NCBI GenBank assembly: GCA_016702555.1
Contig: JADJDV010000006.1
Coordinates: 1 to 64,000, forward strand
From: Burkholderiales bacterium
GTDB lineage: Bacteria > Pseudomonadota > Gammaproteobacteria > Burkholderiales > Burkholderiaceae_C
Direction of reading: 5' to 3'
Length of the DNA stretch: 64,000 nt
The position numbers were made by a program, and so were the translations under genes. The notes under the pieces were generated by a model. It had not been told where the DNA came from and did not search any database. It worked only from the letters and a program-made list of their open reading frames with translations. Of this stretch, positions 41,863 to 50,650 are shown in pieces (the stretch's first letter is position 1; each line of letters opens with the position of its first letter).

Positions 41863-43209
41863 TCAGGTGGCGGGCGCGGGCTCGGGCGTCCGCCGGCCGA
41901 TGGACTCGTAGCGCAGGCCGTGGCGGGCCACCACGGCCGGCTCGTACAGGTTGCGGCCGTCGAACACGAGGCGGTCTTTCAGCAGCCGTGCCATCTGGTC
42001 GAAATCGGGCACGCGAAAGATTTTCCATTCGGTGACTATGACCAGGGCGTTGGCGCCTTCCAGTGCTTGCGTGGGCGTGTCGCACAGCACCAGGTCGGCG
42101 CGCTCGCCGAAGAGGCGGCGGGCCTCGTTCATGGCCACCGGGTCGTGCGCGCGCACCTGGGCGCCGGCCGCCCACAGCGCGGCCAGCAGATTGCGGCTGG
42201 GGGCCTCGCGCATGTCGTCGGTCTCGGGCTTGAAGGCCAGGCCCCAGACGGCGATGGTTTTGCCAGCCAGGCTGCCGCCGTAGTGCGCCACGATGCGCTC
42301 GGCCAGCACGCGGCGCTGGGCGTCGTTGCGCTGCTCCACCGCCAGCAGCACATCGGGCGTGAAGCCGATGGATTGCGCGGTGTGGATCAGCGCCTTGACG
42401 TCCTTCGGAAAGCAGCTGCCGCCATAGCCCACGCCGGGGTAGATGAAGTGGTAGCCAATGCGCGGGTCGCTGCCGATGCCGCGGCGCACCGCCTCGATGT
42501 CGGCGCCCAGGCGCTCGGCCAGGCCCGCGATTTCGTTGATGAAGCTGATCTTGGTGGCCAGCATGGCGTTGGCGGCGTACTTGGTCAGCTCGGCACTGCG
42601 CACGTCCATCACCACGATGCGGTCGTGGTTGCGGTTGAAGGGCGCGTACAGCTCGCGCAGCTGCGCCTCGGCCGCGGCGCTGTCGGTGCCGATGACGATG
42701 CGGTCGGGGCGCTTGCAGTCGGCCACGGCCGCGCCTTCTTTCAGGAATTCGGGGTTGCTGACCACGTCGAAGGCGATTGGCGCGCCGCGCTCGGCCAGCA
42801 CCGTGCGCACCGCCTCGGCCACCTTGTCGGCGGTGCCCACCGGCACGGTGGATTTGTTGACGATGGTCTTGGCCGCCGCCATGTGGGTGGCCACCGTGCG
42901 CGCCACGGCCAGCACAGCAGCCAAGTCGGCGCTGCCGTCTTCATCGGGCGGCGTGCCGACGGCCAGGAAGATCAGCTCGCCGTGCGCTACGCCTTCGGCC
43001 GCGTCGGTGGTGAAGCGCAGGCGCCCGGCGGCCTGGTTGGCCTGCACGATGGGGGCCAGGCCGGGCTCGTGGATGGGGATCTGGCCGGCTTGCAGCGCGG
43101 CGACCTTGGCGGCGTCGATGTCCACGCAGACCACGTCGTGCCCCACATCCGCCAGCACGGCGCCCTGAACCAGACCGACGTAGCCGGTGCCGAAAACGGT
43201 GACTTTCAT
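41863..43209 (-). CDS. ugd: UDP-glucose 6-dehydrogenase
   Basis: 448-aa enzyme, UDP-glucose + 2 NAD+ to UDP-glucuronate. NAD-binding MKVTVFGTGYVGLVQGAVLA at the N-terminus, KSTVPVGTADKVAEAVRTVL, EFLKEGAAVADCKRPDRIVI, and the catalytic cysteine in YPGVGYGGSCFPKDVKALIH. GLAFKPETDDMREAPS is the C-terminal UDP-binding part. It heads a sugar-nucleotide/glycosyltransferase group and would feed the neighbouring epimerase with UDP-glucuronate. Confidence 0.96.
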   Translation of the reverse strand: MKVTVFGTGYVGLVQGAVLADVGHDVVCVDIDAAKVAALQAGQIPIHEPGLAPIVQANQAAGRLRFTTDAAEGVAHGELIFLAVGTPPDEDGSADLAAVLAVARTVATHMAAAKTIVNKSTVPVGTADKVAEAVRTVLAERGAPIAFDVVSNPEFLKEGAAVADCKRPDRIVIGTDSAAAEAQLRELYAPFNRNHDRIVVMDVRSAELTKYAANAMLATKISFINEIAGLAERLGADIEAVRRGIGSDPRIGYHFIYPGVGYGGSCFPKDVKALIHTAQSIGFTPDVLLAVEQRNDAQRRVLAERIVAHYGGSLAGKTIAVWGLAFKPETDDMREAPSRNLLAALWAAGAQVRAHDPVAMNEARRLFGERADLVLCDTPTQALEGANALVIVTEWKIFRVPDFDQMARLLKDRLVFDGRNLYEPAVVARHGLRYESIGRRTPEPAPAT

Positions 43210-43244
43210 GTCAATTCAAGCTTGGAAAGGTTGGGGGACAGCCC

Positions 43245-43361
43245 AACAGCCGGACGCGAAGGGCGCGAAGATGACGCGAAGGACGCAAAAGAACAGCCAA
43301 AAATTTGGTTTTCTTTTTCGCGTCCTTCGCGAATCCTTTGCGTTCTTCGCGTCCGGCTGTT
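43245..43361. repeat. long stem-loop repeat (GCGAAGGACGC type) between ugd and the epimerase
   Basis: AACAGCCGGACGCGAAG (43245-43261) and its perfect reverse complement (43345-43361) bracket ~83 bases. Inside are further mirrored words (GCGAAGGACGC and GCGTCCTTCGC) and repeated GACGCGAAG units, so the whole folds into a long imperfect hairpin. It resembles dispersed REP-like repeats of Comamonadaceae. It is a likely RNA 3'-end structure for the epimerase transcript's downstream gene gap or a mobile repeat; there is no gene inside. Confidence 0.7.
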
Positions 43362-43381
43362 CTGCGTGGCGTTTGCACACG

Positions 43382-44395
43382 TCACTGCCCTTCATAAAAC
43401 CCCCGGTACCACGCCACGAAGCGTGTCACGCCCTCGTGAACCGGTGTTGATGGCGCAAAGCCCACCCACGCCGTCAGCGCCGAGGTGTCGGCTGCCGTGG
43501 TGTGCATGTCGCCCGGCTGAATCGGCAGCATGTGCTTGCGCGCGGTGATGCCCAGGGCCGCCTCCAGCGCGCTGATGTAGTCCATCAGCACCGTGGGCGT
43601 GTTGTTGCCGATGTTGAACAGCCGAAAGGGCGCGCTGCTGGTGCCGGGGTTGGGTGCGGTGGGGTCATAGGCGGCGTCGGGCGTGGCGGGCTTGTCCAGC
43701 ACGCGCAGCACGCCTTCCACGATGTCGTCGATGTAGGTGAAGTCGCGCACCAGTTGGCCATTGCCATACACGTCGATCGGCTCGCCCGCCAGCATGGCGC
43801 GCGTGAACTTGAACAGCGCCATGTCGGGTCGGCCCCAGGGGCCATAGACGGTGAAAAAGCGCAGCCCGGTGCAGGGCATGCCGTACAGGTGCGCGTAGGT
43901 GTGGGCCATCACCTCGTTGGCCTTCTTGGTCGCGGCGTAGTAGCTGATGGGGTGGTCCACCGCGTCGCGTTCCGAGAACGGCACCTTGGTGTTGCCGCCG
44001 TACACGCTGGAGCTGCTGGCAAACACCAGGTGTTCGACCTGCGCCGTGCGGCAGCCTTGCAGCACGTGGCCGAAGCCGAGCAGGTTGGCGTCGGTGTAGG
44101 TGTCGGGCGCGTCGATGGAATAGCGCACGCCCGCCTGTGCCGCCAGGTGCAGCACGCGATTCGGCGCCGCGCGCGCGAACAGCTCGGCCACAGCGGCACG
44201 GTCGGCGATGTCGACGCGCTCGAAGCGGAAGTGCGGATGCGCCATCAGCCGCGCCAGCCGCGCGTCTTTCAGCGCGACGTCGTAATACGTGTTCAGGTTG
44301 TCGATGCCGACCACGCGCTCGCCGCGCGCCAGCAGCTGTTGGGCGCAGTGCATGCCGATGAAGCCGGCGCAGCCGGTGACCAGGGTGGTGCTCAT
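43382..44395 (-). CDS. NAD-dependent epimerase (UDP-glucuronate 4-epimerase type)
   Basis: 337-aa extended SDR from the ATG at 44395. TGCAGFIGMHCAQQLLARGE (NAD-binding), GIDNLNTYYDVALKDARLAR (the NxYYD block typical of capsular/UDP-GlcA 4-epimerases), HLAAQAGVRYSIDAPDTYTD, FASSSSVYGGN and the catalytic YYAATKKANEVMAH. The end TPVHEGVTRFVAWYRGFY fits the family. It would convert UDP-glucuronate, made by ugd next door, to UDP-galacturonate. A longer frame to 44521 exists but lies in the neighbouring gene. Confidence 0.9.
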   Translation of the reverse strand: MSTTLVTGCAGFIGMHCAQQLLARGERVVGIDNLNTYYDVALKDARLARLMAHPHFRFERVDIADRAAVAELFARAAPNRVLHLAAQAGVRYSIDAPDTYTDANLLGFGHVLQGCRTAQVEHLVFASSSSVYGGNTKVPFSERDAVDHPISYYAATKKANEVMAHTYAHLYGMPCTGLRFFTVYGPWGRPDMALFKFTRAMLAGEPIDVYGNGQLVRDFTYIDDIVEGVLRVLDKPATPDAAYDPTAPNPGTSSAPFRLFNIGNNTPTVLMDYISALEAALGITARKHMLPIQPGDMHTTAADTSALTAWVGFAPSTPVHEGVTRFVAWYRGFYEGQ

Positions 44396-45906
44396 GGCCG
44401 ATCCCTCGCGTGCCAGATGAATTGGTAGTGCGCCGGCGCGGCCTCGGCTGGCAGGTGGACGAAGGGTAGCCGCAGCGACTGCGGCGCGCGATCGCCTACG
44501 ACGGCCCGTACCATGGACCACCAGCCGGGTTCCAGCTTGTCGGCGCGCGAGATCAGCAGCCAGCCCTGGCCCGCCTGGGTGGCGTGCGCCGTCGCATCAG
44601 TCAAGCACTGCGCCAGCGGCGCCGCCGCGCCTGTGCAGGATTGTGCCGGCGCGGCCGGAAAGCGTGTGCGCAGCATGCCGGCCAGCATGTGGTCGGCGGC
44701 GATGATGGGGCTGTGGCCGTCGTAGCCAGCCTGGCGCAGCGCGTCGGTCAGCGCGGCCACAGGGTGATTCAGTTCGTCGGGTTTGCCTTGCTTGCCCGCG
44801 TACCAGGCGCGGCCCACGGCCATGAGCAGGAAGATCGTGGCAAACACCACGATCACGATCGTGAACCAGCTCCCGCGGCACGCCTTCGCCAACCCAGGTC
44901 GGCAGGCGAAGGCCATCAAGGGCACGGCGCACAGCAGCGGCAGCAGCCAGCGCTCCTTGAAGTGCGACACTCCGGCCAGCAGCACCATGGCCAGCAGCGC
45001 CGTGGCGATCAGCAGCAGGTAGCGGCCGAACACCGACAGCATCCAGCGCTCGTGGGCGGGCCGGCCGGCGGCTGTCCACCAGCCGCGCCCGAAGCAGGCC
45101 AGCGCCAGCACAGCCCAGGGCAGCAGGGTGGCGGCCAGGCCCTGCGCCAGCGCCCCCAGGCCCTTGGGTACGCCGGTGTGCCCGTCGATCTGCATTTTCT
45201 GCAGTGTCTCGGCGCTGGCCTCGGACCAATGGCCGAGCAGCCACAGCCCGTGCGGCAGCAGCAGCAGCGCCGCCACCAGCGGCGCCCACCACCAGCCCGG
45301 CGCCAGCAGCGCCGCGCGCGCCGGCCGCACCGACAGCGCCGCCAGCAGCAGCGCCCCGGCGAACAGCGCGTAGTTGTACTTGGCCAGCACGCCCAGCGCC
45401 ACGAAGAAGCCCAGCAGTGCGTAGCCGGCCGGCGCAGGCCGCCGCCACAGCCGCAGCAGCGCCCACCAGCTGCCGGCCACGGCGCAGGTGACCAGCACCG
45501 AATGCGTTTGGTCGCGCACCGAGGTCCAACCCAGCGCCGGGATCAGCAGCATGCTGGCGCTGGCCCAGACGGCCGCGCGCGGCGGCATCAGCTGGCGCGC
45601 GGCCAGCGCCATCAGCAGGTAGGTCAGCGCCAGCAGCGTGTGCTTGAGCAGCGACAAGGCCAGCACGCTGGGCCCCAGCGTGGCGTTGAAGCCCCATTGC
45701 AGCCAGGTGTAGAGCGGCGGCTGCGCGCCATAGCCCCACGCCAGCTGCTGCGACCAGAGCATCTGCTCGCCCTCGTCCCACTTGAGCGCAGGCGACACCC
45801 ACAGGCGGGCCGCTACGTGCGCCAGCGTCAGCACCAGCAGCCCGAGCAGCGCCGCGCCGGTGAGGGGGCGGTCGGGCGAGGCGCCGGGCGCGTCGGTGAA
45901 ACTCAT
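44392..45906 (-). CDS. ArnT-like glycosyltransferase (PMT_2 family)
   Basis: 504-aa integral membrane protein with about 12 hydrophobic segments. The first periplasmic loop holds the acidic motif LKWDEGEQMLWSQQLAWGYG with QPPLYTWLQWG, as in ArnT and Rgt enzymes that take sugar from a polyprenyl phosphate. Start at the ATG 45906. It overlaps the epimerase by ATGA. Acceptor and sugar are not provable from sequence; the neighbours suggest galacturonate or glucuronate onto lipid A or core. It is divergent from the GT2 gene, 56 bases away. Confidence 0.85.
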   Translation of the reverse strand: MSFTDAPGASPDRPLTGAALLGLLVLTLAHVAARLWVSPALKWDEGEQMLWSQQLAWGYGAQPPLYTWLQWGFNATLGPSVLALSLLKHTLLALTYLLMALAARQLMPPRAAVWASASMLLIPALGWTSVRDQTHSVLVTCAVAGSWWALLRLWRRPAPAGYALLGFFVALGVLAKYNYALFAGALLLAALSVRPARAALLAPGWWWAPLVAALLLLPHGLWLLGHWSEASAETLQKMQIDGHTGVPKGLGALAQGLAATLLPWAVLALACFGRGWWTAAGRPAHERWMLSVFGRYLLLIATALLAMVLLAGVSHFKERWLLPLLCAVPLMAFACRPGLAKACRGSWFTIVIVVFATIFLLMAVGRAWYAGKQGKPDELNHPVAALTDALRQAGYDGHSPIIAADHMLAGMLRTRFPAAPAQSCTGAAAPLAQCLTDATAHATQAGQGWLLISRADKLEPGWWSMVRAVVGDRAPQSLRLPFVHLPAEAAPAHYQFIWHARDRP

Positions 45907-45962
45907 GCGGGTGGGTTGGATGCGGCTTGGCGCGCGCCGTGCAAGGCACAATCGCGGGCATT

Positions 45963-47009
45963 ATGCTGCCTGCCCCAGCGCCGCCGATGACCCGCTCCCG
46001 CACGCAGGCGCCCGATGTTTCCATCGTGGTGCCGATCTACAACGAGGTGGAGAACCTGCCCGATCTGGCCCGGCGCATCGCGCAGGCCATGGCGGGGCAG
46101 GCGCTCAGCTTCGAGCTGCTGGCGGTGGACGACGGCTCCAAAGATGGCAGCCGCGCCAGCCTGCGCGAGCTGGCCGCCACCCGCCCCTGGCTGCGCCCGG
46201 TGCTGCTGGCGCGCAACTACGGCCAGTCGAGCGCGCTGCAGGCCGGCTTTGACCGCGTGCGCGGGCGCTACGTGGTGACGCTGGACGCCGATCTGCAGAA
46301 CGAGCCGGGTGACATCCCGCTGCTGCTCGAGCGCTTGGAGACCGATCCCGACATCGACATGGTCAGCGGCTGGCGCAAGGACCGGCAGGACGCCGAGATC
46401 TCGCGCAAGCTGCCTTCGCGCATCGCCAACAAGCTGATTTCCAGCGCCACCGGCGTGCATCTCCACGACTACGGCTGCGCGCTCAAGGCCTACCGCCGCC
46501 CCATCATCGACCGCATCCGCCTGTATGGCGAACTGCACCGCTTCATTCCGTCGCTGGCCAAGGAAGCTGGCGCGCGCATCACCGAGGTGCCGGTGCGCCA
46601 CCACGCGCGCACGCGCGGCGTGTCCAAGTACGGCATCGACCGCACGTTCCGCGTCATCCTCGACCTGATCCTGATCGTGTTCTTCATGCGCTACCGCCAG
46701 CGCCCGCTGCACGCCTTTGGCGGGCTGGGGCTGTGGCTGGCGGCGCCGGGCGGGCTGATCCTGCTGTGGCTGCTGGGCCTCAAGCTGTTCGGCCACGACA
46801 TTGGCGGCCGGCCGCTGCTGCTGGTGGGCGTGATGCTGGTGCTGATGGGCGCGCAGATGATCGCCGCCGGCCTGATCGGCGAGTTGCTGACGCGCATCTA
46901 CCACGAAGCCGGCGGCGTGCCGCAGTTCCATGCCGAGGAGGTGCTGCCCGACCCGGCGCCGGATTCGGTGGTGGCACCCGCGCAGCCGGCGCCTGCCCCC
47001 AGCGCGTGA
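45963..47009 (+). CDS. GT2 glycosyltransferase (DPM1/ArnC/RgtE-like)
   Basis: 348 aa from the ATG at 45963 (an ATG at 45987 is an alternative). GT-A domain: VSIVVPIYNEVENLPDLARR, LLAVDDGSKDGSRASLRELA, VVTLDADLQNEPGDIPLLLE (DxD region), and RHHARTRGVSKYGIDRTFRV. Two C-terminal membrane segments follow (WLAAPGGLILLWLLGLKLFG; LLLVGVMLVLMGAQMIAAGL). Such enzymes load a sugar onto undecaprenyl phosphate for a periplasmic PMT transferase, which matches the ArnT-like gene next to it. Confidence 0.9.
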   Translation: MLPAPAPPMTRSRTQAPDVSIVVPIYNEVENLPDLARRIAQAMAGQALSFELLAVDDGSKDGSRASLRELAATRPWLRPVLLARNYGQSSALQAGFDRVRGRYVVTLDADLQNEPGDIPLLLERLETDPDIDMVSGWRKDRQDAEISRKLPSRIANKLISSATGVHLHDYGCALKAYRRPIIDRIRLYGELHRFIPSLAKEAGARITEVPVRHHARTRGVSKYGIDRTFRVILDLILIVFFMRYRQRPLHAFGGLGLWLAAPGGLILLWLLGLKLFGHDIGGRPLLLVGVMLVLMGAQMIAAGLIGELLTRIYHEAGGVPQFHAEEVLPDPAPDSVVAPAQPAPAPSA

Positions 47010-47935
47010 AGCCGGCCCACAAGGCCTTGTGGCGCGGCGCGGCCAGCCTGGCGCTGCTGGGCGCGGTGGTCGCCCTGGCCGACCCGGCGCGCGTGCTGGC
47101 GCAGCTGCGCCACGCCCACCCCGGTTGGCTGGCGATGGGGCTGGCGGCGGCGATCGCATCCAACATCGTCTCGGCCTGGCGCTGGCGCGCGCTGGCGCGA
47201 TGGCTCGGCGCCGACGTGAGCATGCGCGACGCCAGCCGCTGGTATTTCCAGGCCATCGGCCTGAACGCGTTGCTGCCCGGCGCCGTGCTGGGCGGCGACG
47301 TCTACCGTGCCGTGGTGCTGCGCCGCGCGGGGCAGGACACGCTGGCATCGAGCTGGTCGGTGGTGCTCGACCGCGTCAGCGGCCTGTGGATGCTGTGCGC
47401 CATCGGCGGCCTGGGCGCGGCTGCCTGCGCCGACGTGCTGGCGCCGTGGCTGCGTCTGCCGGCGGGGGCCTTCGTGGCGTTGATGCTGGCCGGCACCGCG
47501 CTGTGGCTGGTGCTGCCGTGGGCGCTGCCCGCGCTGCTGCGCCGCTGGGGCCTGCGCTGGCTGGCGCCGCTGCGCGCGGCGGCCGAGCGACCCGATTTCA
47601 ACCAGCAGATGGGCTGGCAGGCGCTGTCATCGGCGGCGGTGCAAGTGCTGTCGGCGGCGGCACTGGCAGGTGGCGGCCTGGCGCTGGGTGTGCAATTGCC
47701 GTTGTCGGCGTGGGCGTTTGCCATCGCGCCGGTGTTCTTGATGGCGGCCTTGCCCGTCAGCGTGGGCGGCTGGGGCACGCGCGAGGCGGCGGCCGTGGCC
47801 GCGCTGGCACCGTTTGGCGTGGCGGCGCCGGCGGCCGTGGGTGTGGGGGTGATCTACGGCCTGTACGCGCTGGTGCAGGGCGCCATGGGGGCGCTGGCCT
47901 TTGGGCTGCCAGCCAGAGATGAAGCTATTAAGTAA
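47006..47935 (+). CDS. UPF0104 / lysylphosphatidylglycerol synthase TM-region family protein
   Basis: 309-aa polytopic protein from a GTG at 47006, overlapping the GT2 stop (GTGA). Family landmarks: SAWRWRALARWLGADVSMRD, LNALLPGAVLGGDVYRAVVL, SSWSVVLDRVSGLWMLC, and LPVSVGGWGTREAAAVAALA. Proteins of this fold often accompany GT2 enzymes in lipid-linked sugar pathways; a flippase-like role has been suggested but is not established. Its last codons (DEAIK) run into a dispersed inverted repeat. Confidence 0.85.
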   Translation: MKPAHKALWRGAASLALLGAVVALADPARVLAQLRHAHPGWLAMGLAAAIASNIVSAWRWRALARWLGADVSMRDASRWYFQAIGLNALLPGAVLGGDVYRAVVLRRAGQDTLASSWSVVLDRVSGLWMLCAIGGLGAAACADVLAPWLRLPAGAFVALMLAGTALWLVLPWALPALLRRWGLRWLAPLRAAAERPDFNQQMGWQALSSAAVQVLSAAALAGGGLALGVQLPLSAWAFAIAPVFLMAALPVSVGGWGTREAAAVAALAPFGVAAPAAVGVGVIYGLYALVQGAMGALAFGLPARDEAIK

Positions 47936-47937
47936 AG

Positions 47938-48013
47938 AGCTGCTCGCGCTTGTCAGTCAATGATTTCATTATGAAAATCATCTGAAATCGTTGTGCAGCA
48001 AGCGCAAGCAGCT
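47938..48013. repeat. Comamonadaceae-type inverted repeat (AGCTGCT-x-GCGCTTG)
   Basis: AGCTGCTCGCGCTTG at 47938-47952 and, inverted with one mismatch, CAAGCGCAAGCAGCT at 47999-48013. GATTTCA/TGAAATC pairs lie inside. I recall this word family as a common dispersed intergenic repeat in Acidovorax, Comamonas and relatives. It lies between two converging genes (UPF0104 and hpd) and may serve as a bidirectional 3' structure. Confidence 0.7.
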
Positions 48014-48031
48014 ATTGATTTTGGATCAAAC

Positions 48032-49159
48032 TCACGCCGCGTCTGGGGCCTTCAACACCCCCCGCCGCATCTGGTCCAGCTCCATCGTCTCGAACAGTGC
48101 CTTGAAGTTGCCCTCGCCAAAGCCTTCGTTGCCCTTGCGCTGGATGAACTCGAAGAAGATCGGCCCCAGCTGGTTCTCGCTGAAGATCTGCAGCAGCAGC
48201 TCATTCGGCTGGCCATCGACCAGGATGTTGCGCGACTGCAGTTCGCCGATGGGCTCCTTGAGCCCCGGGATGCGCTTGGGCAGCAGTTCGTAGTAGGTCT
48301 CGCTGGTGTTCAGCAGCTTGACGCCCGCCATCTGCAGCTGGTCCACCGTGTCGTACAGGTTCCTGGTCGCCAGCGCGATGTGCTGCACGCCCTCGCCGGC
48401 GTAGCTGTCCAGGTACTCCTGGATCTGGCCCTTGTTCTCGTTGCCCTCTTCGTTGATGGGGATGCGGATCTTGCCGCAGGGGCTGGTCATGGCCTTGGAC
48501 TTGACGCCGGTGGCCTGGCCCTCGATGTCGAAGTAGCGGATTTCACGGAAGTTGAACAGGCGCTCGTAGAACTCCGACCACTCGGCCATGCGGCCCTTGT
48601 GCACGTTGTGCGTCAGGTGGTCGATGACGGTCATGCCATAGCCCTCGGGGCTGATGCCGGCGGTGCCGCTCACGCCCGGCAGCGGCTCGAAATCGACGTC
48701 GTAGAAGCCGATGTTGCCGATGTCGCCCTCTTTGGCGCCGTCCTTGCCGCGCCAGCGGTCGATCAGGTAGATGATGGAGTCGCCAATGCCCTTGATGGCC
48801 GGGATGTTCAGCTCGCCCGCCCCTGCCTGGCCGGCGTACGCCCAGGCGCCCAGGCTCAGCGCGCGCTCATAGGCCAGCTTGGCGTCCTGGACGCGGAAGG
48901 CGATGGCGCAGATGCTGGGGCCGTGCAGCTTGGCGAAGCGCTGGGCAAAGCTGTCGGGTTCGGCGTTGATGATGAAGTTGATCTCGCCCTGGCGGTACAG
49001 CGTCACGGCCTTGCGGCGGTGGCGCGCCACCGCCGTGAAGCCCATGCGCTCGAACAGCGCGCCCATGGCCTTCGGGTCGGGCGCGGCGTATTCGATGAAC
49101 TCGAAGCCGTCGGTGCCCATGGGGTTGTCCCAGGTGGTGGGTTGTGGGGTGGTGGTCAT
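48032..49159 (-). CDS. hpd: 4-hydroxyphenylpyruvate dioxygenase
   Basis: 375-aa Fe(II) enzyme that converts 4-hydroxyphenylpyruvate to homogentisate in tyrosine breakdown. Vicinal-oxygen-chelate fold in two halves. Iron ligands: His in GMTVIDHLTHNVHKGRMAEW, His in GVQHIALATRNLYDTVDQL, and Glu in LGPIFFEFIQRKGNEGFGEG. The N-terminus WDNPMGTDGFEFIEYAAPDP is typical. Divergent from the Lrp-type gene with 120 bases between, a common arrangement that suggests amino-acid-responsive control. Confidence 0.97.
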   Translation of the reverse strand: MTTTPQPTTWDNPMGTDGFEFIEYAAPDPKAMGALFERMGFTAVARHRRKAVTLYRQGEINFIINAEPDSFAQRFAKLHGPSICAIAFRVQDAKLAYERALSLGAWAYAGQAGAGELNIPAIKGIGDSIIYLIDRWRGKDGAKEGDIGNIGFYDVDFEPLPGVSGTAGISPEGYGMTVIDHLTHNVHKGRMAEWSEFYERLFNFREIRYFDIEGQATGVKSKAMTSPCGKIRIPINEEGNENKGQIQEYLDSYAGEGVQHIALATRNLYDTVDQLQMAGVKLLNTSETYYELLPKRIPGLKEPIGELQSRNILVDGQPNELLLQIFSENQLGPIFFEFIQRKGNEGFGEGNFKALFETMELDQMRRGVLKAPDAA

Positions 49160-49279
49160 GGTGGTCTCCTTGGCGGGGTGCGGATCGTGGCAAGCGGTCT
49201 ACTGTAGAGCCACCGGGCGTCAGCTTGCCGGCGTTCCTCGGTGGCCAGACGGCCAGTCACGCCGTAAAATTGCGCACCC

Positions 49280-49759
49280 ATGACGACCGACGCGCTTGAC
49301 CGGCTTGACCGCGCCATCCTGAGCCGCTTGCAGGTCAATGGCCGAGAAACCTGTGAGGCCATTGGCGAGCAGATCGGGCTGTCCAGCAGCGCCGTGCTGC
49401 GCCGCATCAAGAAGCTCGAGGACAGCGGCGTGATCGACCGCTACGTGGCGTTGCTCAAGCCCGAGGCACTGGGCCTGGGCCTGATGGCCTGCGTCAACGT
49501 GCGGCTGGAAAAGCGCGCCGACCACGCCAAGCGCAACCCGATGGACGAGTTCCGCGCCGCCGTGCAGGCCTGGCCCGAGGTGGTCGAATGCGTGGCGCTG
49601 ACCGGCGAGATGGATTTCCTGCTGCGCCTGGTGGTGCAGGACATGGGTGCCTACTCGCGCTTCATGATGGACACCTTGCTGCGCCACCCGGCGGTGCAGG
49701 ACTGCAAGACCAGCTTCGTCATGGACCGCGTCAAGGCGACCACGGCCTTGCCGGTGTGA
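49280..49759 (+). CDS. Lrp/AsnC-family transcriptional regulator
   Basis: 159 aa. N-terminal HTH: LDRLDRAILSRLQVNGRETC, then GEQIGLSSSAVLRRIKKLED (recognition helix). C-terminal RAM domain: EVVECVALTGEMDFLLRLVV and DMGAYSRFMMDTLLRHPAVQ, which binds amino acids and forms octamers. It is divergent from hpd and probably regulates it, sensing phenylalanine or tyrosine; this is inference from position. Confidence 0.93.
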   Translation: MTTDALDRLDRAILSRLQVNGRETCEAIGEQIGLSSSAVLRRIKKLEDSGVIDRYVALLKPEALGLGLMACVNVRLEKRADHAKRNPMDEFRAAVQAWPEVVECVALTGEMDFLLRLVVQDMGAYSRFMMDTLLRHPAVQDCKTSFVMDRVKATTALPV

Positions 49760-49857
49760 GCCCGTCGTCACGCGTGCCGTGACGAATGGCACGCTGACGG
49801 TGGCAATGTGGCCATGGCGCGTCGATTGGAGTGTGAACTCTAGGTATTAACCCTAAT

Positions 49858-50568
49858 ATGGTTGCCATGGACACTCAAACCCCCTCCCGCCCCGACACCG
49901 ATGCGCCGGCCACAAGCCAGCCCGTTGACACACGGCGGCATTCGGCCATCGTGCCGATTCGCGAGATTGGCGCGCGCTACCGGGCGCAGATCACCGACCA
50001 TCTGGTGCACTTGGACGAGCGCGACCGCTACCTGCGCTTCGGCTTTGCCGCCGAGGACCGGCAGATCCGCCTGTACGTGGACAAGCTGGACTTCGAGCGC
50101 GACCGCGTGTTCGGCATCTTCAACCGCAAGCTCGAGCTGATCGCGATGGCGCATCTGGCCTATCCGGCCGACATGCTCAAAGTCGGCTTTGCCGAGTTCG
50201 GCGTGTCGGTGGCGCGGCACGCGCGCGGGCGCGGCTACGGCTCGCGCCTGTTCGAGCGCGCCGCCATCCACGCCGTCAACGACGGCGTCAAGACCCTGTA
50301 CATCCACGCGCTGACCGAGAACGCCGCCATGCTGCGCATCGCGCGCAAGGCCGGCGCCAAGGTACAGTCGGCCGGCGGCGAGAGCGAGGCGCACCTGCAG
50401 CTGCCGGAAGCCAGCTTCAAGACCCGCGTCGGCGAACTGCTGGCCGACCAGGTCGGCCAGGTCGACTACTGGCTCAAGAGCGAGGCGGTGATGGCGCGCG
50501 AGCTGCTCGCCACCGCGCAGGAAGTGCGCGAGGCGGTGCGCGAAGGCCGCCACAAGTCGGGCAGCTGA
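49858..50568 (+). CDS. GNAT-family N-acetyltransferase
   Basis: 236 aa (ATG at 49858; a second at 49867). GNAT core at residues ~25-170: the pyrophosphate-binding loop VARHARGRGYGSRLFERAAI and the strand TLYIHALTENAAMLRIARKA. The last ~60 residues are a charged helix (YWLKSEAVMARELLATAQEV) not part of the fold. Acetyl acceptor unknown. A monocistronic gene between Lrp and corC. Confidence 0.88.
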   Translation: MVAMDTQTPSRPDTDAPATSQPVDTRRHSAIVPIREIGARYRAQITDHLVHLDERDRYLRFGFAAEDRQIRLYVDKLDFERDRVFGIFNRKLELIAMAHLAYPADMLKVGFAEFGVSVARHARGRGYGSRLFERAAIHAVNDGVKTLYIHALTENAAMLRIARKAGAKVQSAGGESEAHLQLPEASFKTRVGELLADQVGQVDYWLKSEAVMARELLATAQEVREAVREGRHKSGS

Positions 50569-50650
50569 GCGGCGCGGCGCCCGCGCGGCGCGGTGCGATT
50601 GGGCTATCCTTGCTTTCCTCGCAACCACCGCAGCCCTCGCCGCCTCGACC

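Noticed and set aside
42458..43168. + strand frame inside ugd
   Set aside because: Antisense shadow of a clear UDP-glucose dehydrogenase.
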